The notes: a model not told the origin generated them from the sequence alone. A DNA stretch of 39,264 nt from Pseudolabrys sp. (GCA_022843325.1 JALHNV010000029.1:1-39264), one strand, 5' to 3'; positions 1 to 9,354 are shown, counted from the first letter of the stretch. A program made the numbers and translations.

Positions 1-1337
1 GCCGGCAGGCGGCGCGACTCGTCGTCGTCCGAGGTGTCGTCCTGGCCCTCCTGATAGAGCGTCAGGAAGCCGTCGAACTTCACGACCTGGCCGCTGGCGC
101 GCAGCTCGATGTTGCGGGCGCCGTTCCTGGCGAGGATGTCGACGGTGGTGCGCTCGAGCTCGGCCGATTCCATCTGGCTGGCGACGGCGCGATTCCAGAT
201 CAGCTCGTACAGCCGCGCCTGGTCGCGATCGACATATTTGGCGACCTGTTCGGGCGTGCGCGCGGCGCCGGTCGGGCGCACCGCTTCGTGCGCTTCTTGC
301 GCGTTCTTCGACTTGTTCTGGTAGGTGCGCGGCGAACCCGGCACGTATTCCTTGCCGTAGTTCTTGCCGATCATGGTGCGGATATCGCCGATCGCCTCCG
401 GCGCCATGTCGATGCCGTCGGTTCGCATATAGGTGATGAGGCCGGTGGTCTCGCCGCCGATTTCGACACCTTCGTAGAGTCGCTGCGCCAGCCGCATGGT
501 GATCGCCGGCGCAAAGCCGAGCTTGCGGCTCGCTTCCTGCTGCATGGTCGACGTGGTGAAGGGCGGCGGCGGGTTGCGCCGCGCTGGTTTGGCTTCCACC
601 GATGTGACGGTGAAGGTCGCGCCCTCCAGCGCATTCTTCAGATCGTGGGCCTGAACGCCGGTGCCGATGTCGAGACGCTGCAGCTTCTGACCGTCGGCCG
701 CGACCAGACGCGCCTCGAAGGCGTCGCCGCGCGGCGTCGCCAGCTTGGCGACGATCGACCAGTATTCCTTGGCGATGAACTTCTCGATGTCGAGTTCGCG
801 GTCGCAGACCAGCCGCAACGCGACCGACTGCACGCGTCCGGCCGAGCGCGCGCCCGGCAGCTTGCGCCACAGCACCGGGGAGAGCGTGAAGCCGACCAGA
901 TAATCGAGCGCGCGGCGCGCCAGATAGGCGTCCACCAGGGCGCCGTCGATCGCGCGCGGATGCTTCATCGCCTCGGTCACCGACTGTTTGGTGATGGCGT
1001 TGAAGACGACGCGTTCAATGGCCTGGCCCTTCAGCGCCTTCTTCTCGTTCAGCGCCTCCAGCACGTGCCAGGAAATGGCCTCGCCCTCGCGATCCGGGTC
1101 GGTCGCCAGAATGAGGGTGTCGGCGCCCTTGAGGGCATGGGCGATGTCGTTGACGCGCTTCTGCGACTGGGGGTCGATCTCCCAGAGCATCTTGAAATTG
1201 GCGTCCGGGTCGACCGAGCCATCCTTGGCCGGGAGGTCGCGGATATGGCCAAAGGAGGCGAGAACCTCGTAGCCGGGGCCAAGATACTTATTGATCGTCT
1301 TCGCCTTGGAGGGCGACTCGACAACGACAACTTTCAT
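1..1337 (-). CDS. topA: DNA topoisomerase I (type IA), N-terminal part, cut by window edge
   Basis: Relaxes negatively supercoiled DNA by nicking and passing one strand. The reading frame begins MKVVVVESPSKAKTINKYLG, the start of the TOPRIM domain with its glutamate, and continues through a DPDREGEAISWH motif that supplies the metal-binding acidic residues. The active-site tyrosine is Tyr303 in LITYMRTDGID (bases 429-431), equivalent to Tyr319 of E. coli TopA. About 445 codons are present; the rest of the catalytic core and the zinc-ribbon C-terminus lie beyond base 1. In many alphaproteobacteria topA directly follows dprA. Here a lytic transglycosylase gene and a small convergent gene lie between them, so topA probably has its own promoter in the region just upstream. 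Family assignment is secure from the motifs. Confidence 0.97.
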   Translation of the reverse strand, partial: MKVVVVESPSKAKTINKYLGPGYEVLASFGHIRDLPAKDGSVDPDANFKMLWEIDPQSQKRVNDIAHALKGADTLILATDPDREGEAISWHVLEALNEKKALKGQAIERVVFNAITKQSVTEAMKHPRAIDGALVDAYLARRALDYLVGFTLSPVLWRKLPGARSAGRVQSVALRLVCDRELDIEKFIAKEYWSIVAKLATPRGDAFEARLVAADGQKLQRLDIGTGVQAHDLKNALEGATFTVTSVEAKPARRNPPPPFTTSTMQQEASRKLGFAPAITMRLAQRLYEGVEIGGETTGLITYMRTDGIDMAPEAIGDIRTMIGKNYGKEYVPGSPRTYQNKSKNAQEAHEAVRPTGAARTPEQVAKYVDRDQARLYELIWNRAVASQMESAELERTTVDILARNGARNIELRASGQVVKFDGFLTLYQEGQDDTSDDDESRRLP

Positions 1338-1424
1338 TTGAATCCAATAAGTTACCGGCCAATTTCAGGCTAACGGGAACGCTGAATCGGCCGCCGGGTT
1401 CGGCCGGAACATGGGGAAGGCGAC

Positions 1425-1444
1425 CCCCAGTGTCAAATCTGGGG
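1425..1444. other. Inverted repeat upstream of topA
   Basis: CCCCAG and CTGGGG form a 6-bp stem around an 8-base loop, about 90-110 bases upstream of the topA start on the side from which topA is transcribed. No T-run follows. It could be a leader hairpin or an operator-like site; the function is unknown. Confidence 0.35.
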
Positions 1445-1519
1445 CGTCACGGGTCTCTGGAACCACGCGATGGGTGCAGCGCCAAGACGTTGCGTGCGTA
1501 TACAACCTAAACGGGAATT

Positions 1520-1549
1520 TTGACAAATATACTATTTAAACGCTAGAAT
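1520..1549 (+). promoter_or_regulatory. Near-consensus sigma-70 promoter
   Basis: TTGACA and TAGAAT are separated by 18 bases in a local A/T-rich stretch. Transcription would begin near base 1556. That places it after an in-frame ATG at 1555 and supports the ATG at 1630 as the true start of the following small gene. Confidence 0.75.
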
Positions 1550-1629
1550 TTGGCATGGACCGCGCATCGCCTCAGGTGCACCACCTGGATGTCAGCGTAT
1601 CGGGACGAACGCTCCGTGGGGGGAACTTG

Positions 1630-1818
1630 ATGACTGATCCTCCCGGCCCCCCGGAACCACCGAACGGTACGTCAGTAGCAACTTACGTCGCGACCATATC
1701 GAACGATCTGGCGCTGATGGCGCGCAAGTCTGGCCTCAATACCCTTGGTTATCTGCTCGACATGGTGCGGCTTGAGGCAGAGAGCCTCACCCGCCACTCC
1801 GGCGATGGACGGCGGTAG
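1630..1818 (+). CDS. Small conserved-type hypothetical protein (62 aa)
   Basis: I do not recognise a named family. The protein opens with a proline-rich stretch (MTDPPGPPEPPNG) and continues as a probable amphipathic helix (ATYVATISNDLALMARKSG, then LGYLLDMVRLEAESL). There is no signal peptide or membrane span. I chose the ATG at 1630 because it follows a GGGGGGAA Shine-Dalgarno and because the likely promoter would start transcription at about 1556, excluding the in-frame ATG at 1555 that would give 87 residues. Its TAG stop directly abuts the stop of the convergent transglycosylase gene with no spacer, so no terminator separates them. The promoter, ribosome binding site and an organised helix argue for a real gene. 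Confidence 0.65.
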   Translation: MTDPPGPPEPPNGTSVATYVATISNDLALMARKSGLNTLGYLLDMVRLEAESLTRHSGDGRR

Positions 1819-3003
1819 CTACCTGACGTTGACGCCCAGCCGCTCGAGGAACGCCACCGTCGGATTGCCGTCCGGCACCATGCCGAACTTCTTCTGCTCG
1901 GCGCGGATGTTGTCGCGCAGATCGAAATCGACGTGAGCGTCGAAGTTGTTCACCTTGTAACCGAGCGACGCCAGTTTTTTCTGCAAAGCAAGGCGCATGT
2001 CGCGCGGCAACGGCCGGTCGTCCTTCGGCCATGCCGCCTTGATCGGGCCGCCGCCGTTCATGCGGTCACCGAGATGGCCGACCGCGATCGCATAAGCATC
2101 GGAGTTGTTATAGGCCTTGAGCACATCGAAGTTTTCGGTGACCAGGAAGGCCGGCCCAGCGGCGCCGCTCGGGAAAAACAGGATGCCGCTGGCCGACGCC
2201 GGAAACGCCTTGCCGTCGGCGCGGCGCAGCCCGCGCTTCTGCCACTCGGCGAACGTGCCGCGGCTGGTCATCATGTCGAAGCCTTTTGGCACCGTCACCT
2301 CGAAGCCCCAGGGCAGGCCGGTCTGCCATTTGAATTTCTGCAGATAGTTGGCCATCGAGCCGAGCGCGTCCGGCACGTTGTTCCAGATGTCCGGGCGGCC
2401 GTCGCCTGAAAAGTCTACCGCGTATTTGACGAAGCTCGACGGCATGAACTGGCCCTGGCCCATGGCGCCAGCCCATGAGCTGACCATCTCGGCGCGCGGC
2501 ACGTGTCCGTCCTGCATGATCTGCATCGCGGTCATGAGTTCATTGCGGAAGAAGGGATGCCGGTACCCGACGAATGCCAGCGTCGACAGCGACCGGAACA
2601 CATCCCATTTGTCCTTCGCCGCGCCGAAGTCGGTTTCCATTCCCCACAGCGCCAGCAGGATCCAGCGTTCGACACCGAATTTCTTCTCCAGGTCGCCGAG
2701 CGTGCGGCTCCACTCCTTGTGTTTTTGCTGGCCGCTGGCGACGCGGCGGGGCGAGGCCAATGCGTTGATGTACTCGCCGACCGGCTTGCCGTATTCCGGT
2801 TGCCGCTTGGTGGCGGCGATGACGCGCTGGTCCGGCGTCACGCCGTTCAGAGCGAGATCGAAATTGGCGCGGGTGATGCCTCTGGCTTGCGCGTCCGGCC
2901 ACAATTCCTTGACGAACGCGGCGAAGGATTGCTCCTGCGCATGCGCCGGGGTGCAGAGAAAGAAGAGAGCAAAGGTCAGGGCGGCTAGTCTGGTCATCGT
3001 CAT
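1819..3003 (-). CDS. Lytic murein transglycosylase, MltB/SLT_2 family
   Basis: Cleaves the MurNAc-GlcNAc bond of peptidoglycan and forms 1,6-anhydro ends; acts in the periplasm. The 394-residue product has a signal peptide (about residues 1-22, ending AHA-QEQ) with no lipobox, so it is probably soluble rather than a lipoprotein like E. coli MltB. The catalytic glutamate is Glu123 in ALWGMETDFG. A downstream WAGAMGQGQFMPSSF block is also characteristic of the family. The last 60 or so residues (from LPRDMRLALQ) look like a PG_binding_1 peptidoglycan-binding domain. The start at 3003 has GGGGA eight bases upstream; a second in-frame ATG lies two codons later. The dprA stop is 38 bp upstream, so it could be co-transcribed with the pyrB operon. 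Confidence 0.93.
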   Translation of the reverse strand: MTMTRLAALTFALFFLCTPAHAQEQSFAAFVKELWPDAQARGITRANFDLALNGVTPDQRVIAATKRQPEYGKPVGEYINALASPRRVASGQQKHKEWSRTLGDLEKKFGVERWILLALWGMETDFGAAKDKWDVFRSLSTLAFVGYRHPFFRNELMTAMQIMQDGHVPRAEMVSSWAGAMGQGQFMPSSFVKYAVDFSGDGRPDIWNNVPDALGSMANYLQKFKWQTGLPWGFEVTVPKGFDMMTSRGTFAEWQKRGLRRADGKAFPASASGILFFPSGAAGPAFLVTENFDVLKAYNNSDAYAIAVGHLGDRMNGGGPIKAAWPKDDRPLPRDMRLALQKKLASLGYKVNNFDAHVDFDLRDNIRAEQKKFGMVPDGNPTVAFLERLGVNVR

Positions 3004-3041
3004 GCGGCGAATCCCCGAGGCTTCGGGAGTGCTATCGCACG

Positions 3042-4151
3042 TTACCGCAGCGACACCAATGCGCCGCCGTGTCGCTCGATGCGGCCGGCCAGTTCCAGCT
3101 CCAGCAGCACGGTCCGTACCACCGCCGGCGATGCACGCGACAGCCGCACCAGGTCGTCGATCGATACGGGTGAGGGGCCGAGCAGGCTGACGATGCGGCT
3201 GCGCTCGTCGTCGCCCGGCTCGCGATCGGCCGGTCCGGCGTCCGGTTCGGGCTCTTCCACCGGCCGGTACTTCTCGCGGCCGAGGATCGGCTCCAGCACA
3301 GCGATGACGTCAGCGGCTTCGGTGACCAGCGTCGCGCCCTGCTTAAGCAGGCCGTTGGTGCCTTCCGCGCGCGGATCGAGCGGCGAGCCGGGCACCGCGA
3401 AGACTTCGCGGCCTTGTTCGCCGGCGATCCGTGCCGTGATGAGCGAGCCGGAACGGCGCGCCGCCTCGACAATGACGACGCCGATCGACAGGCCGGAGAT
3501 CAGCCGGTTGCGGCGGGGAAAATCGCGGGCGCGCGGTTCCCAGTTCAGCGGCATCTCAGAGACGCCGGCGCCGTCGATGACGATCTGGTCCAGCAACTCC
3601 ACATGCTCCGATGGATAGATGTGCGCATGGCCGCCGGCCAGCACGGCGATGGTGCCGCTCGCCAGGCTGGCGCGATGCGCACCGGCGTCGATGCCACGCG
3701 CCAGGCCGGAGACGATGCCATAGCCCGCGTCGCCCAGCTCACGCGCCAGCCGTTCGGCGAATTTGACGCCGGCCGCTGAGGCATTGCGCGAGCCGACAAT
3801 GGCGACCAGCGGCTGCGTCAGGATGTTTCGATTGCCGCGCGTCGCCAGCAGCGGCGGGGGATCGTAGGTCGCTTGCAGCCGCGGCGGGTAATCCGGTTCG
3901 CCGAGTGCGATCAATTCGATGCCGCGCGCCCTCCCTGCGTTCAGTTCGGCTTCCGCTTCGGCCTGGGTGCAGATGCGCGTGCCCGAGGCGCCGCCGCGGC
4001 GGGCGAGACCAGGCAAGGCGGCGAGCGCCGCACGCGCGCCGCCGAACGTATTGACCAGATCGCGGAACGTACGCGGGCCGACATTGTCGCTGCGGATCAG
4101 CCGCAGCCAGTCGAGCCGCTGGTCGTCGCTCAACTTGACGCTGTCACCCAC
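3042..4151 (-). CDS. dprA: DNA processing protein DprA
   Basis: Binds incoming single-stranded DNA and loads RecA during natural transformation; also widespread in bacteria that are not known to be competent. The 369-residue protein has a SAM-like helical N-terminus ([19 protein letters not shown]), then the Rossmann-type DprA core with GSRNAS (residues 120-125), [12 protein letters not shown] (148-159) and the [12 protein letters not shown] block. The C-terminal 60 or so residues ([18 protein letters not shown] onward) look like the winged-helix domain common in alphaproteobacterial DprA. plsY ends 63 bp upstream, so it fits as the distal gene of the pyrB-pyrC'-plsY-dprA operon. No truncation or frameshift is seen. 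Confidence 0.95.
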   Translation of the reverse strand: MGDSVKLSDDQRLDWLRLIRSDNVGPRTFRDLVNTFGGARAALAALPGLARRGGASGTRICTQAEAEAELNAGRARGIELIALGEPDYPPRLQATYDPPPLLATRGNRNILTQPLVAIVGSRNASAAGVKFAERLARELGDAGYGIVSGLARGIDAGAHRASLASGTIAVLAGGHAHIYPSEHVELLDQIVIDGAGVSEMPLNWEPRARDFPRRNRLISGLSIGVVIVEAARRSGSLITARIAGEQGREVFAVPGSPLDPRAEGTNGLLKQGATLVTEAADVIAVLEPILGREKYRPVEEPEPDAGPADREPGDDERSRIVSLLGPSPVSIDDLVRLSRASPAVVRTVLLELELAGRIERHGGALVSLR

Positions 4152-4214
4152 GAGACCCCCGCGCGATGTTCGCGCGGCAGGCTACAACCGGATATTCGAG
4201 CGTGCAACCTTAGG

Positions 4215-4799
4215 TTACGTCTTGGCGCCGATGCGGCCCTCGGTGCCGTTGAGCAGTCGGGCGATGTTGGCGCGGTGCATGATCCAGAGCAGCACCGTCA
4301 GCGGCACGAACAAGACAGCGGCGGCCGGCTGACCCAGCAGCCACAGCGTCAGCGGCGTCAGTGCGCTGGCAATCAGCGCCGCCAGCGACGAATACTTGAA
4401 GACGGCGGCGACTGCGCCCCAGATAACGCCGAAGATCAGCGCCACTGGCCAGGCCAGCGCCAGCACCACGCCGATATAGGTGGCGACGCCTTTGCCGCCT
4501 TTGAACTTCAGCCAGACCGGAAACAGATGGCCGAGGAAGGCGCCGAGGCCGGCGAAAAGCGCCGCGTCGTAACCCGCGAAATATTCCGCGAGCATCACCG
4601 CGATGGTGCCCTTGAGCATGTCGCAGATCAGCGTGGTCGCAGCCAGGCCCTTGCGCCCGGTCCGCAGCACATTGGTAGCGCCGATATTGCCGGAGCCGAT
4701 GGTGCGCACGTCCGGCCCGCCGGCGGCGCGCGTCAGCAGCAGCCCGAACGGAATCGAACCGAGCAGGTAGCCGACAGCGAAGAAGATCGCGAGGTTCAT
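4215..4799 (-). CDS. plsY: Glycerol-3-phosphate acyltransferase PlsY
   Basis: Inner-membrane enzyme that transfers an acyl group from acyl-phosphate to glycerol-3-phosphate, the first step of phospholipid synthesis in the PlsX/PlsY route. The 194-residue protein is nearly all transmembrane helices and carries the three PlsY loop motifs: GSIPFG, the [13 protein letters not shown] block (phosphate loop), and [15 protein letters not shown]. The start is fixed by translational coupling: its ATG shares four bases (ATGA) with the stop of the upstream dihydroorotase-like gene. An in-frame extension to 4886 exists but would lie inside that gene and adds non-conserved residues. Length is normal for the family. 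Confidence 0.96.
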   Translation of the reverse strand: MNLAIFFAVGYLLGSIPFGLLLTRAAGGPDVRTIGSGNIGATNVLRTGRKGLAATTLICDMLKGTIAVMLAEYFAGYDAALFAGLGAFLGHLFPVWLKFKGGKGVATYIGVVLALAWPVALIFGVIWGAVAAVFKYSSLAALIASALTPLTLWLLGQPAAAVLFVPLTVLLWIMHRANIARLLNGTEGRIGAKT

Positions 4800-6097
4800 G
4801 TGTATTCGTACACGGTGCGGCCACCGACGATGGTGCGCGCGACGCGACCGGTCATGCGCGCCTCGTCGAACGGCGTGTTCTTGCACTTCGACTTGAGTTC
4901 GTTCGGATCGACCACCCAGGGCGCGTCCATGTCGACCACGATGACGTCGGCCGGGGCGCCGTTGCGCAAGCTGCCGCCCGGGATGCCGAGCAGTTCGGCC
5001 GGCCGTGTCGACATCGCCCGTAGCAGCGCCGTCAGCGTCAGTTCCTGATTGTGCACCAGCCGCAAGCCGGCGCTCAGCATCGTTTCGAGCCCGATGGCGC
5101 CGCCAGCCGCTTCCGCGAAGGGCAGGCGTTTGGTCTCGACGTCCTGCGGATTGTGGTCCGACATAACCACGTCGATCAGTCCGGCCCCGATAGCGTCGAC
5201 CAGCGCCTTGCGGTCGTCCTCGGCGCGCAGGGGCGGGGATACCTTGAAGAAGGTGCGGTAGGAGCCGATGTCGTTTTCGTTCAGCGTCAGGTGATTGATC
5301 GAAGCCGAAGCGGTGACGTTGAGGCCGGCATCCTTGGCGCGGCGCAGCACCTCGAGCGACTCCGCGCAGGTGACCGAGGCGGCGTGGTAGCGGCCGCCGG
5401 TCAGCGCCACCAGACGAATATCGCGTTCCAGCATGACGGTTTCAGCCGCGCGCGGCACGCCAAGCAGGCCGAGCCGCGCCGCGAACTCGCCTTCGTTCAT
5501 CACACCGTCGCCGGTGAGGTCGGGATCTTCGGTGTGGTGCACGATCAGGGCGTCGAACTCGCGCGCATAAGTCAGCGCCCGGCGCAGCACCTGGGCGTTG
5601 GTAACGCTGCGGATGCCATCGGTGAAGGCGACAGCGCCCGCTGCCTTGAGCAGGCCGAGCTCGGTCATTTCCTTGCCGTTCAGGCCCTTGGTCAGCGCCG
5701 CCATGGGCTGCACGTGGACGATGGCGGTGTCGCGGGCGCGGCGCAGCACGTAATCGACCGTCGCCGGATCGTCGATCACCGGCGAGGTGTCCGGCTGGCA
5801 GATGATGGTGGTGACGCCGCCCGCGGCGGCGGCCTGGCTGGCGGACGCAAAGGATTCGCGATGTCCGGCGCCGGGCTCGCCGACAAAGGCGCGCATGTCG
5901 ATCAGGCCGGGCGCGACCACCTTGCCGCGGCAATCGACCGTCTCGGTGCCTTCCGGCACGCCGGCGGCGCCGATGCCCTTGCGCGCTTCGCGGATCGTGC
6001 CATCGGCAATCAGGAGGTCGCCGACGATATCGAGATCGCGCGACGGATCGAGGATCCGGGCATTGGCGAGCAGGATCGGGCGGCGGTCAGACAACAT
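4796..6097 (-). CDS. pyrC': Dihydroorotase homologue lacking the metal-binding motif (PyrC'/PyrX type)
   Basis: An amidohydrolase-fold protein of 433 residues in the class I dihydroorotase family. Active enzymes carry a HxHxR metal and substrate motif after PGLID. Here that stretch reads [10 protein letters not shown] (residues 67-76), with Arg69, Phe71 and Gly73 in place of His, His and Arg. Later landmarks persist in part ([19 protein letters not shown]). In Pseudomonas the equivalent PyrC' is catalytically dead and is needed to assemble aspartate carbamoyltransferase with PyrB. The same structural role is inferred here because the ATG lies 4 bp after the pyrB stop. A catalytic dihydroorotase should then be encoded elsewhere in the genome. 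The start at 6097 agrees with the family N-terminus; an extension to 6160 would run into pyrB. Confidence 0.9.
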   Translation of the reverse strand: MLSDRRPILLANARILDPSRDLDIVGDLLIADGTIREARKGIGAAGVPEGTETVDCRGKVVAPGLIDMRAFVGEPGAGHRESFASASQAAAAGGVTTIICQPDTSPVIDDPATVDYVLRRARDTAIVHVQPMAALTKGLNGKEMTELGLLKAAGAVAFTDGIRSVTNAQVLRRALTYAREFDALIVHHTEDPDLTGDGVMNEGEFAARLGLLGVPRAAETVMLERDIRLVALTGGRYHAASVTCAESLEVLRRAKDAGLNVTASASINHLTLNENDIGSYRTFFKVSPPLRAEDDRKALVDAIGAGLIDVVMSDHNPQDVETKRLPFAEAAGGAIGLETMLSAGLRLVHNQELTLTALLRAMSTRPAELLGIPGGSLRNGAPADVIVVDMDAPWVVDPNELKSKCKNTPFDEARMTGRVARTIVGGRTVYEYT

Positions 6098-6101
6098 TAT
6101 A

Positions 6102-7055
6102 TCACGCGCTCGGCAGGTTTCGGGACAGCGCCTCGAGCACCGCCATGCGGATGGCAACACCCATTTCGACCTGTTCGCGGATCAGCGACTGGGCGCCGTC
6201 GGCAACGATCGAGTCGATCTCGACACCGCGGTTCATCGGCCCCGGGTGCATCACCAGCGCGTCCGGCTTGGCGTAAGCGAGTTTCTTCTGGTCGAGGCCC
6301 CAGTAGTGGAAATATTCCGACACCGACGGCACGTAGGAGCCGTTCATGCGCTCGCGCTGCAGCCGCAGCATCATGACGATGTCGGCGCCGTTGAGGCCCT
6401 CGCGCATGTCATTGGCGACTTCGACGCCGAAGCGTTCGATGCCTTGCGGCAGCAGGGTGGCGGGGGCGACCACGCGGACTCGCGCGCCCATGGCGTTGAG
6501 CAGGATGATGTTGGAGCGGGCCACCCGCGAATGCAGGATGTCGCCGCAGATGGCGACCGTAAGGCCTTCGATGCGGCCTTTGTTGCGGCGGATGGTCAGC
6601 GCATCGAGCAACGCCTGGGTCGGGTGCTCGTGCGCGCCGTCGCCGGCATTGATGACCGAACAGTCCAGCTTGCTGGCCAGCAGTTCGACGGCACCGGAGG
6701 CATGATGGCGCACCACGATGATGTCGGGGTGCATGGCATTCAGGGTAATCGCTGTGTCGACCAGCGTCTCGCCCTTGCGCATCGAGGACGACGAGGCCGA
6801 CATGTTCATGACGTCGGCGCCGAGCCGCTTGCCGGCCAGTTCGAACGACGCCTGCGTCCGGGTCGAGACCTCGAAGAACAGATTGATCTGCGTGCGGCCG
6901 CGCAGCGAGGTGCGCTTTTTCTCAACCTGCCGATTGAGCTCAACGAATTCCTCGCCGAGGTCGAGCAGGCCAGTAATGTCGGCGTGGGTCAGCCCCTCGA
7001 TCCCCAACAGATGCCGACGGCTGAGGACGAATGAATTTTTGGGCGCGCTTGTCAT
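6102..7055 (-). CDS. pyrB: Aspartate carbamoyltransferase catalytic subunit
   Basis: Joins carbamoyl phosphate and L-aspartate to give N-carbamoyl-aspartate, the committed step of pyrimidine synthesis, in the cytoplasm. The 317-residue protein has the carbamoyl-phosphate motif STRT (residues 64-67), the SSSMRKGET loop and HPTQALLDA (from residue 144), followed by the aspartate-binding domain with a [10 protein letters not shown] block. I chose ATG 7055 because it begins the conserved N-terminus ([20 protein letters not shown]); the longer frame to 7403 runs into the divergent upstream gene. An AGGA sits about ten bases before it. It is the first gene of the pyrB-pyrC'-plsY-dprA operon. No pyrI-like regulatory subunit is present, in keeping with a PyrB:PyrC' enzyme. 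Confidence 0.97.
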   Translation of the reverse strand: MTSAPKNSFVLSRRHLLGIEGLTHADITGLLDLGEEFVELNRQVEKKRTSLRGRTQINLFFEVSTRTQASFELAGKRLGADVMNMSASSSSMRKGETLVDTAITLNAMHPDIIVVRHHASGAVELLASKLDCSVINAGDGAHEHPTQALLDALTIRRNKGRIEGLTVAICGDILHSRVARSNIILLNAMGARVRVVAPATLLPQGIERFGVEVANDMREGLNGADIVMMLRLQRERMNGSYVPSVSEYFHYWGLDQKKLAYAKPDALVMHPGPMNRGVEIDSIVADGAQSLIREQVEMGVAIRMAVLEALSRNLPSA

Positions 7056-7226
7056 TAAAGCCAGTCCTATAGGCGCAAGCGTCCCTTCCGGCAAGGGCAC
7101 GATTCCCAGCGGTCCACAGCCTGCGCACGACAATGTGAGCGCATCCGCAGCCCGGTGCGGAACCGGGGCGGGGCCCTGAGGATTAACCCCACCGAACCGC
7201 CCGCATACGGGCAATGGAGGCACATG

Positions 7227-7589
7227 ATGAATTTGATCACTAAAATTGCTTCGGCCGCCGTGCTGACCGGCGCTCTGGCCATGACCGCGATTACGCCCAG
7301 CCAGGCGCGCGATGGACGTAATACCGCGGCCGCGATCGGTTTCGGCGCCGGCGCGTTGTTGGGTGCCGCCGTCGCAAGCTCCGCGAACCAGGGCTACTAC
7401 CACGACGGCTATGCCTATGATCGCGGCTATGCGTATGGCCCGGGCTATGCCTACGGCCCGGCGCCGGTCTACGTCGAACCGGCCCCGGTTTATGTCGAGC
7501 GCTACGATTCCTATGCGTATGAGCCGGCGCCGACCTATCGTTACCGGACCAGAAACACTGGCAAGGATCTGTCCAACGCCAATTACTAA
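7227..7589 (+). CDS. Secreted tyrosine-rich small protein with glycine-zipper segment
   Basis: Not a named family that I recognise, though similar small exported proteins are common in Rhizobiales. The 120-residue precursor has a signal peptide (roughly residues 1-25, up to PSQA-RDG). A glycine/alanine-rich hydrophobic stretch follows ([18 protein letters not shown]), resembling a glycine zipper. A low-complexity tail has short repeats of [14 protein letters not shown] and [12 protein letters not shown]. It probably resides in the periplasm or associates with the outer membrane. GGAGG lies six bases before ATG 7227 and only three before ATG 7224, so I chose the former. It is divergent from pyrB and ends at a strong terminator shared with ruvX. 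Confidence 0.8.
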   Translation: MNLITKIASAAVLTGALAMTAITPSQARDGRNTAAAIGFGAGALLGAAVASSANQGYYHDGYAYDRGYAYGPGYAYGPAPVYVEPAPVYVERYDSYAYEPAPTYRYRTRNTGKDLSNANY

Positions 7590-7606
7590 GGTTGTTGGTA
7601 GTTTTG

Positions 7607-7636
7607 AAAGGGCCGCCCCTGGGCGGCCCTTTCTTT
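7607..7636. terminator. Bidirectional rho-independent terminator
   Basis: An 11-bp perfect stem (AAAGGGCCGCC with GGCGGCCCTTT) closes a CCTG loop and is followed by CTTT on the plus strand. Read from the other side the stem also ends in T residues. It lies between the convergent ends of the tyrosine-rich protein gene and ruvX and overlaps the ruvX stop codon. Confidence 0.85.
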
Positions 7637-8099
7637 ATGCGCGCAGCAGCCGGTCCAGCGCGCCTTGCAGAATAAACATCGCCGCGTGCTGGTCGATGAC
7701 TTCGGCGCGGCGATCGCGGCGCATGTCGGCCTTGATCAACTCGCGCTCGACCGCGGCGGTCGACAGCCGCTCATCCCAGAACGCTATCGGCAAGTCGGTC
7801 AGCCGGGCAAAGTTGCGCGCGAAGGCGCGGGTCGACTGGGCACGCGGCCCTTCCGAGCCATCCATGTTGATCGGCAGGCCGAGCACAAAGCCGACGCTCT
7901 TCCGCTCGGCCGCCAGCGCCAGCACGCGCTTGGCATCGGCGGTGAAGGTGGTGCGGGCGATGGTCTCGACCCCGGTCGCCAGCCGGCGGTCCGGATCGCT
8001 GGCAGCGACCCCGATGGTCTTGGTGCCGAGATCGAGGCCGATCAGCCCGCCGCGAGGGGCGAACTGCGGCGCCATCTCCATCAGCGTCCCGATGGCCAT
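7635..8099 (-). CDS. ruvX: Putative pre-16S rRNA nuclease / Holliday junction resolvase-like YqgF
   Basis: RNase H-fold protein implicated in 5' processing of 16S rRNA, formerly called a putative Holliday junction resolvase. The 154-residue product has the GLDLGTKTIGVAASD strand with the first catalytic aspartate, a VLGLPINMDGSEGPRA block, the WDERLST motif with the glutamate, and a late IDQHAAMFILQ motif with the last aspartate. I chose ATG 8099 because AAGGA lies six bases upstream; the ATG at 8105 is too close to that site and the long frame to 8219 adds unconserved residues. It is transcribed divergently from the nitronate monooxygenase gene across a 178-bp gap. Confidence 0.94.
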   Translation of the reverse strand: MAIGTLMEMAPQFAPRGGLIGLDLGTKTIGVAASDPDRRLATGVETIARTTFTADAKRVLALAAERKSVGFVLGLPINMDGSEGPRAQSTRAFARNFARLTDLPIAFWDERLSTAAVERELIKADMRRDRRAEVIDQHAAMFILQGALDRLLRA

Positions 8100-8277
8100 T
8101 GTCATTCCTTTTGAAGTCGAGCGGCTCGCGTGGCGCTGCCGATCGTCCTGTACCGTACCGGGCAGGGTAGAGGCCAGCGCCACGGACTTGCCGCTGGACG
8201 AATGCTTGCTCAACCTCAAAAGAATGCCCGTCCGGCGCTCAGACAGCTAGATTGGCTGGATAACGGGAGACGCATCC

Positions 8278-9354
8278 ATGTGGCAGGACCGGCGACTACT
8301 GGACCTCTTCGGAATCGAACACCCCATCGTGTTGGCGCCGATGGCTGGCGTGATGGACACTGACCTGGCCGTCGCCGTTGCTGACGGCGGCGGGCTGGCC
8401 TCGTTGCCGATGGCGATGCTCGATGAGGCGAAGCTGCGGGCGCAGGTCGAGACCTTCCGCGCCGCCACCGCCCGGCCGCTCAACCTGAACTTCTTTACCC
8501 ACACGCCGCCGGTGCCGAACAACGCCCGGGAGCATGCCTGGCGCGAAAGCCTGAAGCCCTATTACGCCGAATACGGCATCGATCCCGCGGCGCCGGTGCC
8601 GTCGTCGGAGCGCAAGCCGTTCAACGATGCGTTTTGCGCGGCGGTCGAAGAGCTCAAGCCCGAACTCGTCAGCTTTCATTTCGGCCTGCCGGACAAGGCG
8701 CTGCTCGACCGCGTCAAGGTGGCCGGTTGCGTTGTCATGAGTTCGGCGACCACGGTGGAGGAAGCGCGCTGGCTTGAGGCGCACGGCTGCGACGTGGTGA
8801 TCGCGCAGGGCGCCGAGGCCGGCGGCCATCGCGGCATGTTCCTGACCGACAGTCTCGCCAGCCAGCCCGGCACGATGGCGCTGGTGCCGCAGGTGGTGGA
8901 CGCTGTGAAGCTGCCGGTGATCGCCGCCGGCGGCATCGGCGACGCCCGCGGCATTGTCGCCGCGCTGGCGCTGGGCGCGGCCGCCGTGCAGATCGGCACC
9001 GCCTTCCTGCTCGCGCCGGAATCGAAGGTGCTGCCGCCGCACCGGGCGGCGCTGCAGGCGGCGCGCGACGATGGCACGGTGGTCACCAATGTGATGACCG
9101 GCCGGCCGGCACGCGGTTTCGTCAATCGGGTGATGCGCGAGCGCGGGCCCATCAGCGACATAGCGCCCGCCTTTCCGCTGGCCGGCGGCGCGCTGGCGCC
9201 GCTGCATGCCAAGGCCCAGGCACAGGGCTCGGGTGATTTCTCGGCAATGTGGGCGGGGCAGGCAGCCGCTCTGGGGCGCGAAATCCCGGCGCGTGAGCTG
9301 GTGGTACGGCTCGCTGAGGAAGCGCAGACACTGCTGCGGCGGCTGGCCGGGTAG
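8278..9354 (+). CDS. Nitronate monooxygenase (FMN-dependent, NPD family)
   Basis: A TIM-barrel flavoprotein of 358 residues expected to oxidise alkyl nitronates such as propionate 3-nitronate to carbonyl compounds, using FMN and O2, in the cytoplasm. Family marks are the N-terminal HPIVLAPMAGVMD (FMN phosphate side), the QGAEAGGHRG motif (residues 177-186) with candidate catalytic His184, and the phosphate-binding PVIAAGGIGDARG and GAAAVQIGTAFL strands. Start ATG 8278 follows a GGGAG ribosome binding site. It lies 69 bp before gatC on the same strand, but a promoter-like sequence in that gap suggests gatC is transcribed separately. Members of this family are often misnamed 2-nitropropane dioxygenase; the physiological substrate cannot be told from sequence. 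Confidence 0.92.
   Translation: MWQDRRLLDLFGIEHPIVLAPMAGVMDTDLAVAVADGGGLASLPMAMLDEAKLRAQVETFRAATARPLNLNFFTHTPPVPNNAREHAWRESLKPYYAEYGIDPAAPVPSSERKPFNDAFCAAVEELKPELVSFHFGLPDKALLDRVKVAGCVVMSSATTVEEARWLEAHGCDVVIAQGAEAGGHRGMFLTDSLASQPGTMALVPQVVDAVKLPVIAAGGIGDARGIVAALALGAAAVQIGTAFLLAPESKVLPPHRAALQAARDDGTVVTNVMTGRPARGFVNRVMRERGPISDIAPAFPLAGGALAPLHAKAQAQGSGDFSAMWAGQAAALGREIPARELVVRLAEEAQTLLRRLAG

Noticed and set aside
288-1373. 361-codon plus-strand frame
   Set aside because: Shadow of topA, whose minus-strand translation shows TOPRIM and active-site motifs.
3873-6376. Two plus-strand frames of 391 and 441 codons
   Set aside because: Shadows of dprA, plsY and the pyrC-like gene; composition typical of antisense frames and no domains.
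7441-7550. Tandem repeat in the tyrosine-rich protein gene as a possible repeat element
   Set aside because: The short repeats (GYAYGP, PVYVE) stay in frame and are explained by low-complexity protein sequence.
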